Positions 16,719 through 24,812 of a stretch of 64,000 nt of DNA are shown in pieces. This DNA comes from an uncultured Collinsella sp. Lineage in GTDB: Bacteria > Actinomycetota > Coriobacteriia > Coriobacteriales > Coriobacteriaceae. Location: the NCBI GenBank assembly GCA_959023295.1, contig CAUFBM010000010.1, positions 12,903-76,902 on the forward strand, given 5' to 3'. The notes beneath the pieces are model-generated. The model was given only the letters and a program-made list of their open reading frames with translations. It searched no databases and was not told where the DNA came from. The number at the start of each line of letters is the position of its first letter. Position 1 is the first letter of the stretch. The position numbers and the translations under genes were made by a program.

Positions 16719-16739
16719 GTTTGGGATGGCACGTTTTTA

Positions 16740-18032
16740 CTATAAGGCGATCCTGCTTAGACGAGCTTGCACTTCTGGAATGATCTTCTCGAACATTACC
16801 TCCGCTTCGGGAAAACCCTCTTCTTTGAGACCGCGCGCGGCGTCTCTTAGCGCGTCTGGAACCTCATTGCAGGTATCAGCAATCATTCCGGCGACAATTC
16901 CCCCGGGCAAACCCGCCCCAATCATTTGGCTCATCACCGACTCGCGCGTTACTTCGTCAATCTTGCGGCTCCCACCAAACGAGACGCCCATCTCACGAAC
17001 GAGACTGGGGTAAACCGTTGTGCACAGCACGTCATAGAGCGGCGCCAACCTCACCTGCTTCCAACTCTCGTCCCATACGAGCGACCAGTTCTTTAGATGG
17101 TTATCGCAGTTACCTACGGCATAGTCGAACAGCTGGTTATAGCCGACAAGGAACCTGTCCTCCATTTGATTCGTCGACGCCCTTCGCACCGCATCGACGA
17201 TAAGCCCCAGGTAATTGACGCCCGTCGGCTCATATTTAAGCTCAAGCGAGATGCCCTTGGCCTGACAAACATCTTCCTGGTGCAAACGGTATGAAATTGG
17301 CAATCCGTCAACCGAGCGTCCGGCATCATGCGTTACTCGGTCAAATCGCTTCACGGCGATAATTGGCTCGGCATCCTCAACTCGGATAAGAAAACACTCT
17401 TCGGCCGATAGGTCCATCAGAGAAGCGGCTCTCACGCACATCGCTTCGCACACTGTCTCGCCCGGGAACGTTTTCGACCCCGCCTTGAGAATGTGCGTGG
17501 ATGGGGCCGCTCCATGAGGCAGGTACCATCCATCACATGGGTCATCGCCCATATGGTAGAGACCGACCTTCGCCTGAGCACCTGCAAGGGAGATTCGACT
17601 CTCTAGCGCTAAATCAAAAGCAACCTCCGCCGGCGCGTATGCCAGTCCACTTAGCTGTTCCGCGCCTATCTCTTCATAGCCCATTTCGAGACTGTCGGCC
17701 GAAGGTTCTCGCGTCAAAACCAAAGCGCCGACAGGTTCATCGCGGACTAAATCGAGCACCTTAAAGTAATCTCCGCGTTCTGCTCGCGCCCTTTTCTCAA
17801 GGTCCCTGTTGAGCTGCCCCTCCGGAATGATGCCGGAGAAAAAGGAACCCGTTGCGTCCGGACTAAATGTCTCGGCCGACAACGGCAGCGAGGTCGAAAT
17901 CGGGGCCGCATCACCGCTCTGGAGATATTTGGGGCTATAGGTGAATATCGGAAGCCCCGCGTTTTCCTCCAATATGCCAACCAGCTGGTAAGACCCATTA
18001 AACTCACGGTGAACGAACAGTGTGCCATCCAT
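16740..18032 (-). CDS. hipA: HipA-like serine/threonine kinase toxin
   Basis: A 430-residue HipA-family kinase, a type II toxin that in E. coli phosphorylates glutamyl-tRNA synthetase and induces persistence. Visible motifs are the glycine-rich loop SLAGAQAK (148-155), containing the autophosphorylated-serine position. ATP-binding K183 lies in THILKAG, followed by RLHQEDVCQ (249-257). The catalytic loop is GNCDNHLKN (307-315, D310 and N315) and the metal-binding aspartate is D334 in APLYD. All catalytic residues are present, so it is probably active. The start overlaps the antitoxin stop by one base (TAATG), indicating coupled translation. Confidence 0.93.
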   Translation of the reverse strand: MDGTLFVHREFNGSYQLVGILEENAGLPIFTYSPKYLQSGDAAPISTSLPLSAETFSPDATGSFFSGIIPEGQLNRDLEKRARAERGDYFKVLDLVRDEPVGALVLTREPSADSLEMGYEEIGAEQLSGLAYAPAEVAFDLALESRISLAGAQAKVGLYHMGDDPCDGWYLPHGAAPSTHILKAGSKTFPGETVCEAMCVRAASLMDLSAEECFLIRVEDAEPIIAVKRFDRVTHDAGRSVDGLPISYRLHQEDVCQAKGISLELKYEPTGVNYLGLIVDAVRRASTNQMEDRFLVGYNQLFDYAVGNCDNHLKNWSLVWDESWKQVRLAPLYDVLCTTVYPSLVREMGVSFGGSRKIDEVTRESVMSQMIGAGLPGGIVAGMIADTCNEVPDALRDAARGLKEEGFPEAEVMFEKIIPEVQARLSRIAL

Positions 18033-18322
18033 TATTTCCCCCTCACCTTCAGAATAAAATCAATATCCACGATGGAGGCGTAATCGAAAATGACACCAAT
18101 TTCGACCGTTGTCCGCCCCCGTTCGATATCACCAATCACACGAAGGCTGCGACCCGTCATAGTCGCGACGTCACGTTGAGTCAAGCCGAGCTCACGCCTT
18201 CTGAGCCTAAGGGCCTTCCCTATCTCAGCGGGATCGAAAACCGTGCGCTCCGAGAAAGCGACTTCCGACGGTTTGAGCTTGACGCGCCCATCCAGCTTTT
18301 TAATCGTTGTCACCGTTCTCAT
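18032..18322 (-). CDS. hipB: HipB-like antitoxin, XRE-family DNA-binding protein
   Basis: A 96-residue protein with a helix-turn-helix (LRLRRRELGLTQRDVATMTG, followed by SLRVIGDIERGR) in its centre. The short C-terminal strand VDIDFILKVRG is typical of HipB. It should neutralise HipA and repress the operon. The start at 18322 (MRTVTTIKK) has GGAGG four bases upstream; longer frames run through the operators. Three similar 22-bp sites precede it. Confidence 0.9.
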   Translation of the reverse strand: MRTVTTIKKLDGRVKLKPSEVAFSERTVFDPAEIGKALRLRRRELGLTQRDVATMTGRSLRVIGDIERGRTTVEIGVIFDYASIVDIDFILKVRGK

Positions 18323-18334
18323 GACGCCTCCAGC

Positions 18335-18356
18335 TATATTCCTGCCCGTGAACATA
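18335..18356 (-). promoter_or_regulatory. hipBA operator candidate 1
   Basis: Read on the minus strand: TATGTTC-N6-AGGAATATA. One of three 22-nt sites with this pattern; it lies 12 bases upstream of the hipB start. Confidence 0.65.
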
Positions 18357-18373
18357 GTATAAAACTGTAGCAC

Positions 18374-18395
18374 TATGTTCATGTACGGGAATATA
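18374..18395 (+). promoter_or_regulatory. hipBA operator candidate 2
   Basis: TATGTTC-N6-GGGAATATA, facing site 1, so that the two together make a larger inverted repeat (TGAACATAGT ... ACTATGTTCA). Confidence 0.65.
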
Positions 18396-18412
18396 GTGTC
18401 GACTACATTAGC

Positions 18413-18434
18413 AATGTTCCCGTTCGGGAATATA
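18413..18434 (+). promoter_or_regulatory. hipBA operator candidate 3
   Basis: AATGTTC-N6-GGGAATATA, in the same orientation as site 2 and 39 bases from it. It contains the palindrome TTCCCGTTCGGGAA. Confidence 0.65.
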
Positions 18435-18499
18435 GCTGCCGAAAAGCCTGATTTCTTCTTAAATGGGAAGATCCTGAACGTCTACGCTATACGGGCTGA

Positions 18500-19543
18500 C
18501 TACTCAAAGTATTGGAACTTGTTGGTTGAGAAGGCAAACGTGACGACGAAGCCTTCGCCGGAGTCGGATGCTGCGGTGACGTCGATGCCCATCTTGGAGC
18601 ACAGACGCGCCACCAGGTAGAGGCCGATGCCCGTTGCGTGCTTGGTGGTGCGGCCGTTGTCGCCGGTAAAGCCCCTCTCGAACACGCGCGGCAGGTCGGC
18701 CGCGCTCACGCCGCAGCCGTTGTCCGCGACGGTAAGCTCGATGCGTTCGCCCGCCAGGCCCTCGTCCAGCAACGCGCCCGAAAACACGATCTTCGCGCCG
18801 TCCTCGCGCGCATATTTAATACTGTTCTGAATAAGCTGGCCCAGAATAAACTCGAGCCATTTCTCGTCGGTAAAGACCTCGAAATCGAGGTTCTCGCACA
18901 CCGGGGCCACGTGCGCCGCGATGAGCTCACGCGCGTTGGCCTTAATCGCGCCCGTCACCAAGGTCTTGAGATCCCAACGGCGAATCAGGTAGTCGCGCTC
19001 CACGACTTCCGAGCGCGCGTAGTACAGCGCCTGGTCGATATAGCGCTCCACGCGAGCCAGCTCACGGCCCAGGTCATCCACGCGCGACAGGTCGTCTTCG
19101 CTGCCATCCAGGTTTTCCAAAATCAGGTGAGCCGCCGCCAGGGGCAGCTTGGCCTCGTGGACCCAGCTCTCGATATAGTCGCGATAGTCATCGGTCTGAC
19201 GCCGGCCTTCGGCAACCTCGTCGCAAGCGGCTTTGCCCACCCGGCGCAAGGCCTCGTACTCGAGCTCGCCCTCGGCATAGGTCGGGCATTGCACCATCTC
19301 CTGCACCCATGCGGGACTCTCGAGCTCCTCTGCCGCACGCTCCAGCTGGCGCAGAAAACGGCGGCGACGCGCATACTCGATCACGATGCCGAGCATACCA
19401 AAGATAAAGGACACGCCGACCGCCACGACCACAATAGATGTCGAAGCACCGGCGACCGTCAGCACAAAGCAGCTCAGCAGCACGCCGCACGTCCACACGG
19501 CGACGGGAAGCAGTGCATCTTTAAAGAACTTGCCAAACGACAT
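18500..19543 (-). CDS. Sensor histidine kinase, intramembrane-sensing (BceS-like) type
   Basis: A 347-residue kinase with two closely spaced N-terminal membrane helices (about 10-32 and 36-58) and almost no extracellular loop, typical of BceS/intramembrane-sensing kinases. The phospho-accepting H129 is in SWVHEAKLPL. The ATPase domain has QLIQNSIKYA (N240), DNGCGV, ERGFTG and GIGLYL. It lies 9 nt downstream of its response regulator. BceS proteins usually sense antimicrobial peptides through a partner ABC transporter, but no transporter gene is present beside it. Confidence 0.92.
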   Translation of the reverse strand: MSFGKFFKDALLPVAVWTCGVLLSCFVLTVAGASTSIVVVAVGVSFIFGMLGIVIEYARRRRFLRQLERAAEELESPAWVQEMVQCPTYAEGELEYEALRRVGKAACDEVAEGRRQTDDYRDYIESWVHEAKLPLAAAHLILENLDGSEDDLSRVDDLGRELARVERYIDQALYYARSEVVERDYLIRRWDLKTLVTGAIKANARELIAAHVAPVCENLDFEVFTDEKWLEFILGQLIQNSIKYAREDGAKIVFSGALLDEGLAGERIELTVADNGCGVSAADLPRVFERGFTGDNGRTTKHATGIGLYLVARLCSKMGIDVTAASDSGEGFVVTFAFSTNKFQYFE

Positions 19544-19552
19544 GGACAGCCC

Positions 19553-20224
19553 CTAGACCGAATAGCCTTGGCCGCGATGCGTCGTCAAATACCCCTTGAT
19601 GCCGATTTTTTCGAGCGTGGCGCGCAGGCGGTTGATGTTGACAGTGAGCGTATTGTCGTCCACGAAGGCATCGGAGTCCCACAGGTCCTGCATGATGGCC
19701 GAGCGCGAAACGATCTTGCCCGCGCGACCCAAGAGCAGCGAGAGGATACGCAGCTCGTTTTTGGTGAGCTCGGTGCTAGCGCCCGTTTGCGTGTTGGTGA
19801 CCATGGAGCGTGCGAGGTCGAGCTCCAGTCCCTTGTGGACGAGCGTGCTGCGCTCGCCCGCCGCCGCGGTGCGACGCAGCAAGGCATTGATGCGCGCCAC
19901 GAGCACACGGGCGCTGTAGGGCTTGGGAACAAAGTCGTCCGCGCCGAGCGTCATGGCCATGACCTCGTCAATCTCGGTCGTGCGCGACGTGAGGACGATG
20001 ATGGGAACCTCGGATTCGCGGCGAACCTCATGGCAGATATGCTGGCCGTCCTTGACGGGAAGCGTGAGGTCGAGCAGCACCAGGTCGGGCGCGGCGGCGA
20101 GAATATCGCGCGAGACATGCTCAAACGATTCGCAGGCCTCGATTTCAAACCCGGCGCGGGCAAGAATGTCGACAAGCTCACGACGAATGGGCTCGTCGTC
20201 CTCAACGACATAGATCAGTGCCAT
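19553..20224 (-). CDS. OmpR/PhoB-family response regulator
   Basis: A 223-residue regulator. The receiver domain has the acidic pair EDD (8-10), phospho-acceptor D52 in LLDLTLP and K101 in FVPKPY. The C-terminal winged helix ends DDNTLTVNINRLRATLEKIG ... YLTTHRGQGYSV, as in BceR/OmpR proteins. The start at 20224 has GGGAGG upstream; an upstream ATG four codons earlier would overlap that site. It is transcribed first, followed by the histidine kinase. Confidence 0.94.
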   Translation of the reverse strand: MALIYVVEDDEPIRRELVDILARAGFEIEACESFEHVSRDILAAAPDLVLLDLTLPVKDGQHICHEVRRESEVPIIVLTSRTTEIDEVMAMTLGADDFVPKPYSARVLVARINALLRRTAAAGERSTLVHKGLELDLARSMVTNTQTGASTELTKNELRILSLLLGRAGKIVSRSAIMQDLWDSDAFVDDNTLTVNINRLRATLEKIGIKGYLTTHRGQGYSV

Positions 20225-20334
20225 GTGTCCTCCCATTTCGCGTAACTTGCACCTTCCACACCATTATGCCCACGGCGTCGCGGCGATACGACCCCGTGGG
20301 CACCTAATATGACAAAAGTGTTCGGTAGCCTTGA

Positions 20335-20373
20335 GAGAAAATAGGGGCCCTCGGTCCTAAACCGATCGACCCC
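20335..20373 (-). terminator. Possible terminator after the aminotransferase
   Basis: On the minus strand GGGG-TCGAT-CGGT pairs with ACCG-AGGG-CCCC, followed by TATTTT. The stem is interrupted. Confidence 0.45.
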
Positions 20374-20393
20374 ATCACTTCGCCCTCGAGCCT

Positions 20394-21523
20394 CTACTCG
20401 AGCGTACGCATGTACGCGGAGATGGCATCCAGGCCCTTCTGCAAATCGTCGGTGTTATCGGAGTATGCATAGCCGATGCGCATACTCTTGGGCTCCTCGA
20501 AGCAATCGCCCGGGGTGACGAGCGCGCCGGACTTCTTAATCATGTCGATGCAGAACGTCCTGGAGTCGATGTCGTAGTCGTAATACACGAGCGCGGTGGT
20601 ACCCGCCTCGGGCTTGACGAACGACAGGTGTGGCTCGCTCTCGACCCACTTCTCCAGAACAGCAAGGTTCTGACGGACGATGCGACGGCTGCGCTCAAGG
20701 ATCACGGAAGCGTTGCCCAAAATCAGCTCCGCCACCGTCTCGCTGAATATGCCGGCGGAAATCAGGTTGTAGTCGCGATGCGAGAGCAGCGCGCGACGAA
20801 GTTCTGGGCTCTTGGTGACCGCCCAGCCCAGACGCAGGCCGGCGAACGACCAGACCTTGGACATGGATGCGGTGACGACAGCCTTGTCGTACAGGTCGAT
20901 CACGGACTCGCAGTATTCATCCGTCTGAGTAAGCAGACGGTAGACCTCGTCGCAGAGCAGCCATGCGTCGTGTTTGCGCGCAACCTCGACAATCGCCTTG
21001 AGGGTATCGGTGTCGAGCAGGGCGCCCGTGGGGTTGTCCGGGTTATTGATGCAGATGAGCTTGGTATCGTCGGTCACCAGGGCATCGAGCGCGTCGACGT
21101 CGACGTGGTAGCCGTTCTTGCGATCGAGCTGAAGGATATCGACCTTCGCACCGCACATCTCGGGAATCGAGTAAAGCTGCTGGTAGGTGGGCTTGACTGA
21201 GACTACGTGATCGCCCGGTTCGACGAGCGTGGAAATAACCAGGGAGTTGGCACCGGTCGCGCCGTGCGTGGGCACGATATGCCCGGGCTCGACCGTCTTA
21301 TAGAGACGCGCGACCCCTCGAGGAAGCCGGGCTGCCCCTCGATGTCTCCGTAGGTGAATCGGCGCGAGCACAGGCTATCGAGCCACGCCTTCTTGTCGGT
21401 GTTCGTAAGCTCGAACAGCTGGTCGAGCGTGAGGGAGTAGACGCACGTCTCCGCAACGTTGTGGGTGCACTTGGTCTCCCACTCGTTCATCCACTGCTCG
21501 ACGGCGAAATCCTTGATCTGCAT
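20394..21523 (-). pseudogene. Class I/II aminotransferase interrupted by a one-base frameshift
   Basis: The N-terminal part (from ATG 21523, with GGAAAGGAAACGACA upstream) reads MQIKDFAVEQWMNEWETKC... to GQPGFLEG. The rest continues in another frame as VARLYKTVEPGHIVPTHGAT... to the stop at 20394. Joining them restores a normal fold-type I aminotransferase of about 376 residues, with NNPDNPTG and the PLP-lysine motif SMSKVWSFAGLRLG. The break is at a run of four Cs on the plus strand (21314-21317); one extra base there would repair it. This may be a true recent mutation, phase variation or a sequence error. It follows the ornithine cyclodeaminase homologue by 24 nt. Confidence 0.8.
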
Positions 21524-21547
21524 TGTCGTTTCCTTTCCTTGACTTTT

Positions 21548-22582
21548 TTACAGTTCCACCGCGGTGCCCAGCCCCGCCTCGACAGCGCGGTCGTAGGCGA
21601 TTTTCGATGCCGAAAGGTCCTGAACGGCGATGCCCGACGTATCGAACACCGTCACCTGTTCGTTATCCGAACGCCCCGTAGCCGTGCCGGCGATGACTTC
21701 GCCGAGCTCCGCTTTGATGCCCTCGGGCGTGATGGCACCCTCGGCAACCGGAATCTCCAGCTCACCGGACGTGACCGATTGCTCGCGGTCGTCGACGTAA
21801 ACAGCGGAACGGGCGACAAGCGCCGAGGCGAGCTCCTGTTTGCCGGGCATGTCGGCACCGACGCAGGAGATATGCGTACCGGGGCGCACCCATGCATCGG
21901 GGATGACGGGCTTGGTCGCCGGCGTGATCGTCACGATGATGTCGGCCTCTGCCGCGGCACCTTGGCCGTCGGCCGTCGCCTCGATGGAATAGGTGGATGC
22001 CTCGCGAGCATGCTCGCAGGCGCCCAAGATATGGGCGACCTCATCTCGCATGCGCTCGACGCGGGCCTCGGGCGCGGCGTCGGAAACCGGCTCCCACACC
22101 TTGACCTCGCTCACTTTGGGACAGGCGGCGAGCACGCCCGCCACCATATAGGTGCTCATATGGCCGGCACCCGCAACAAGCAGTTTGGACGCATCCGCCC
22201 GAGCCAGCCACTTGGCACCGAGCGCAGCGGCGGCACCGGTGCGAAGCCCAGTGACGGCGGAGGCATTAAGCAGCGCCAGCGGCTCGCCCGTCGCGTTGTC
22301 GCACAGCAGCGTGGTGCCAAAGATCTCGGGCAGCCCCTTTTTGGGATTCTGAGAGAACCAGGCGGTGAGTTTGAGACCGAAGAGGCCGCTTCCCGCCAAC
22401 TCGCCCGAGCGGATATCCATATCGGCCACACCGGGTTCGAACTGCTCATATACCATCGGCCACGCAACACCCTTGCCCGTTGCCTTCTGGCGATACGCAT
22501 CCTCCACGGCAGCAATTGCATCCTCGATCGTCAGCACCTTGGAAACTTCCTCGGCCGATAGCACCACCATCTGCCCCATCAT
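21548..22582 (-). CDS. Ornithine cyclodeaminase/mu-crystallin family protein
   Basis: A 344-residue NAD(P)-dependent enzyme of the ornithine cyclodeaminase/mu-crystallin/alanine dehydrogenase family. The family's RTGAAAALGAKWLA helix is at about 115-128, the Rossmann turn GAGHMS follows, and the segment DIIVTITPATKPVI closes the nucleotide site. Specificity varies in this family (ornithine, alanine, ketimines), so none is claimed. The first two codons are both ATG and the second has better spacing from GAGGAG. It forms an operon with the downstream aminotransferase and is divergent from a PucR-type regulator, suggesting inducible amino-acid metabolism. Confidence 0.85.
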   Translation of the reverse strand: MMGQMVVLSAEEVSKVLTIEDAIAAVEDAYRQKATGKGVAWPMVYEQFEPGVADMDIRSGELAGSGLFGLKLTAWFSQNPKKGLPEIFGTTLLCDNATGEPLALLNASAVTGLRTGAAAALGAKWLARADASKLLVAGAGHMSTYMVAGVLAACPKVSEVKVWEPVSDAAPEARVERMRDEVAHILGACEHAREASTYSIEATADGQGAAAEADIIVTITPATKPVIPDAWVRPGTHISCVGADMPGKQELASALVARSAVYVDDREQSVTSGELEIPVAEGAITPEGIKAELGEVIAGTATGRSDNEQVTVFDTSGIAVQDLSASKIAYDRAVEAGLGTAVEL

Positions 22583-22655
22583 CGCTCCTCTCAGCGAAAG
22601 ATTTACGTTGCTTCACTGTACGGTTTAGTAACGATGCCGCCAAGGATCATTTCTT

Positions 22656-22670
22656 GTTGTAATCTACAAC
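22656..22670. promoter_or_regulatory. Candidate regulator-binding palindrome 1
   Basis: GTTGTA-ATC-TACAAC, a perfect inverted repeat in the AT-rich divergent region. It shares the TTGTA/TACAA half-sites with the palindrome at 22771. Confidence 0.4.
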
Positions 22671-22770
22671 GATTCTCGATCTGACTTTTCGTTATATCAG
22701 CATGTATTTGAACTATTTCTTGCATCAAAGGCATACGAATGTGCGATTATCCTATTTATACCGGTATTAA

Positions 22771-22786
22771 TTGTAGTGATTTACAA
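22771..22786. promoter_or_regulatory. Candidate regulator-binding palindrome 2
   Basis: TTGTA-GTGATT-TACAA just before the regulator gene, overlapping its ribosome-binding region. It could mediate autoregulation. Confidence 0.4.
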
Positions 22787-22796
22787 GGTGATGTTG

Positions 22797-23978
22797 ATGC
22801 TATACACCATCTCGGACTTCTCACGGGAATATGAGGGGTCGGTCCGTCTAATCGCCGGCAGCGATGGCGTCTCGCGCGCCGTCTCCGGCGTCGGGATTCT
22901 CGATTATGAACTCATGCCCGGCCTCAAGAACAAGTACCAGCGCGTCAACTTCAGCCCAGACGAGATCGTCCTCAGCACCTTCCTCTATGCGAAGGACGAC
23001 CCATACCTCATCACTGAAGCCGTGAAATACCTCGTCGCCAAGGGAACGAGCGGCCTTATCATCAAAAACGTCCTGCACATTCCGATTCCCGACCAAGCCA
23101 TCCGCTACGCCAACGCGCGGCACTACCCGGTCTTTCTCACGACCGACGACTCACTGTTCTTTGACAGCGTCATCTATGAGGTCAAACGGCATATCGAGCA
23201 GCTCGCGTCCATCGACTTCGCACAGCGCGAGATCGATGCCCTGAGGACAGACGTATCGCCTGAGTCCATCTGCCGACGCATCCGAGGTCTCAACCCGTCA
23301 TTTCTGGACGAAGCGGTCGCCCTGTTCGCATCGTTTGCAGGGCCCCTCGACCCGCGTACGTTTTTGCAAATCGAAAGCCTCTGTGCAAAATCGACCCTCG
23401 CCGGATGCCACAACATGCTGGCACCCTATGACGGAGGTTTGCTATTCGTAGCGACAAGTGACTCAGAGCAGACGCTCGATATGGAGCGGATCGTGCAGGC
23501 GCTCATGGAGCTCATCGAGGCTAGCGGTATCGATGGCGGAGCGGAAGGGCTCGGCATCAGCGATATTCTGTTTGGAGACGAGGCAGTGGCGCAGGCGATC
23601 TCTCAGGCGATTTACGCACAGCGCCTATCTTGTCAACGAGCCGAGGGCCCCGTCCGCTATACGCAGCTCCGCATCCTGAGAACCGTGATGCCTTTTGCGG
23701 AAACCCCGGAGATGCGATCGTTCTCGGAGGCGATTCTCTCGCCGATACGCGAGCATGACAGTGAGCATGGCAGCGAACTGGAATCCACGCTTGCCGCATT
23801 CATCGAGAACGACCGACGTATCGAGCGAACCGCCAAGCAGACTGGCCAGCACCCGAACACGATTCGATATCGCCTCGATAAGGTGACAACTCTCACCGGG
23901 CTGAACTACAAATGCGCCTCGGAGATGGAGCAGCTGTCGCTCGCCTACGCCATCGAACGCGCTCGCTTGCTTCAGTAA
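22797..23978 (+). CDS. PucR/CdaR-type transcriptional regulator
   Basis: A 393-residue regulator with an N-terminal PucR-like sensory domain (about 1-125) and a linker. The C-terminal helix-turn-helix of the PucR/CdaR class is AFIENDRRIERTAKQTGQHP, continuing NTIRYRLDKV. The start at ATG 22797 is chosen for AAGG eight bases upstream; a GTG at 22776 and an ATG at 22791 are in frame. Divergent position suggests control of the ornithine cyclodeaminase/aminotransferase operon. Confidence 0.88.
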   Translation: MLYTISDFSREYEGSVRLIAGSDGVSRAVSGVGILDYELMPGLKNKYQRVNFSPDEIVLSTFLYAKDDPYLITEAVKYLVAKGTSGLIIKNVLHIPIPDQAIRYANARHYPVFLTTDDSLFFDSVIYEVKRHIEQLASIDFAQREIDALRTDVSPESICRRIRGLNPSFLDEAVALFASFAGPLDPRTFLQIESLCAKSTLAGCHNMLAPYDGGLLFVATSDSEQTLDMERIVQALMELIEASGIDGGAEGLGISDILFGDEAVAQAISQAIYAQRLSCQRAEGPVRYTQLRILRTVMPFAETPEMRSFSEAILSPIREHDSEHGSELESTLAAFIENDRRIERTAKQTGQHPNTIRYRLDKVTTLTGLNYKCASEMEQLSLAYAIERARLLQ

Positions 23979-23996
23979 GCCCACCCCGCCTTGAGG

Positions 23997-24707
23997 TTAG
24001 GAGCGGCGGGCGCGGAGCTTTTCGTAGCCTTCGGCGAAGAAGGCGACCGTGGCGGCGTCGGCCTCGGCGACGTCCGTCTCGGTCGCGGGGACCACGCCGT
24101 GCTCGTCGCTCACTAGGAACAGCGCGCCCTTAAGCTGCGCGGGAATGTCTACGCGCGTGACCGGGATGCCCTTGGTCTGGGCCAGCTGCTCAATGAGCGT
24201 TGCCGTGCCACACAGGCACTCGTCCGCCGGCGCCACAAAGGTAAGCTCGCCGTTGTTGACGGCGGCAAGCAGCTCGGGCGCTACACCGGTCTTGTCGGCC
24301 TCGGAGCGAGCCTCGGCGGAGCGGGCACGCAGCGCCTTGGCCGACGTGTCAGCCAGCGGTTCGTACTCACCCACCGTCATGGCAGCGTTGCCGTTGACGT
24401 CGATCACCAGCATGAGCACACCGTCATGTGCCGTGTAATCGCCCTCGGCAAGCGACCACTCAACGTGCTGTTTGGCCCAGCTGAGCATGTTATGGGTAAG
24501 CGGCTCGCCCTGCACCAGGCGCTCGGACAGTGCGCGGATGTGGCGGTTGAGCATGGGCACCTTTTTGTTGGACATGCGCCAACGGCAGACAAGCGCGGGC
24601 TTGTCGAGCGTAAACTTCTCGACCGCCTCCTGATTGGCGCAAAAGTCCTCGTACGCACGCTGATCCTCGGCATTGCCAAACAGCTCGGCATCATCAATCT
24701 GGGGCAT
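23997..24707 (-). CDS. Conserved hypothetical protein (236 aa)
   Basis: Start at ATG 24707 (MPQIDDAELFG) is chosen for GAAAGG seven bases upstream. The protein is soluble, acidic and alanine-rich. Notable stretches are WRMSNKKVPMLNRHIRALSE near residue 40 and GVLMLVIDVNGNAAMTVGEY in the middle. I do not recognise the family. It is convergent with the PucR-type regulator gene, and its stop lies 18 nt from that gene's stop. It has no obvious partner. Confidence 0.65.
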   Translation of the reverse strand: MPQIDDAELFGNAEDQRAYEDFCANQEAVEKFTLDKPALVCRWRMSNKKVPMLNRHIRALSERLVQGEPLTHNMLSWAKQHVEWSLAEGDYTAHDGVLMLVIDVNGNAAMTVGEYEPLADTSAKALRARSAEARSEADKTGVAPELLAAVNNGELTFVAPADECLCGTATLIEQLAQTKGIPVTRVDIPAQLKGALFLVSDEHGVVPATETDVAEADAATVAFFAEGYEKLRARRS

Positions 24708-24747
24708 GGTCATACCTTTCGTGTTAGTCATTCCGTCCTCTTATACC

Positions 24748-24783
24748 AAAAAGACGGCCCTCCAAACGGAGTGACCGTCTTTT
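24748..24783 (-). terminator. Intrinsic terminator of purH
   Basis: AAAAGACGG and CCGTCTTTT arms (24749-24757 with 24775-24783). The T-rich arm end on the minus strand lies 29 bases beyond the purH stop. Confidence 0.75.
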
Positions 24784-24812
24784 GCGGAGATTATTTTGTC
24801 CCAGGGCGGAAC

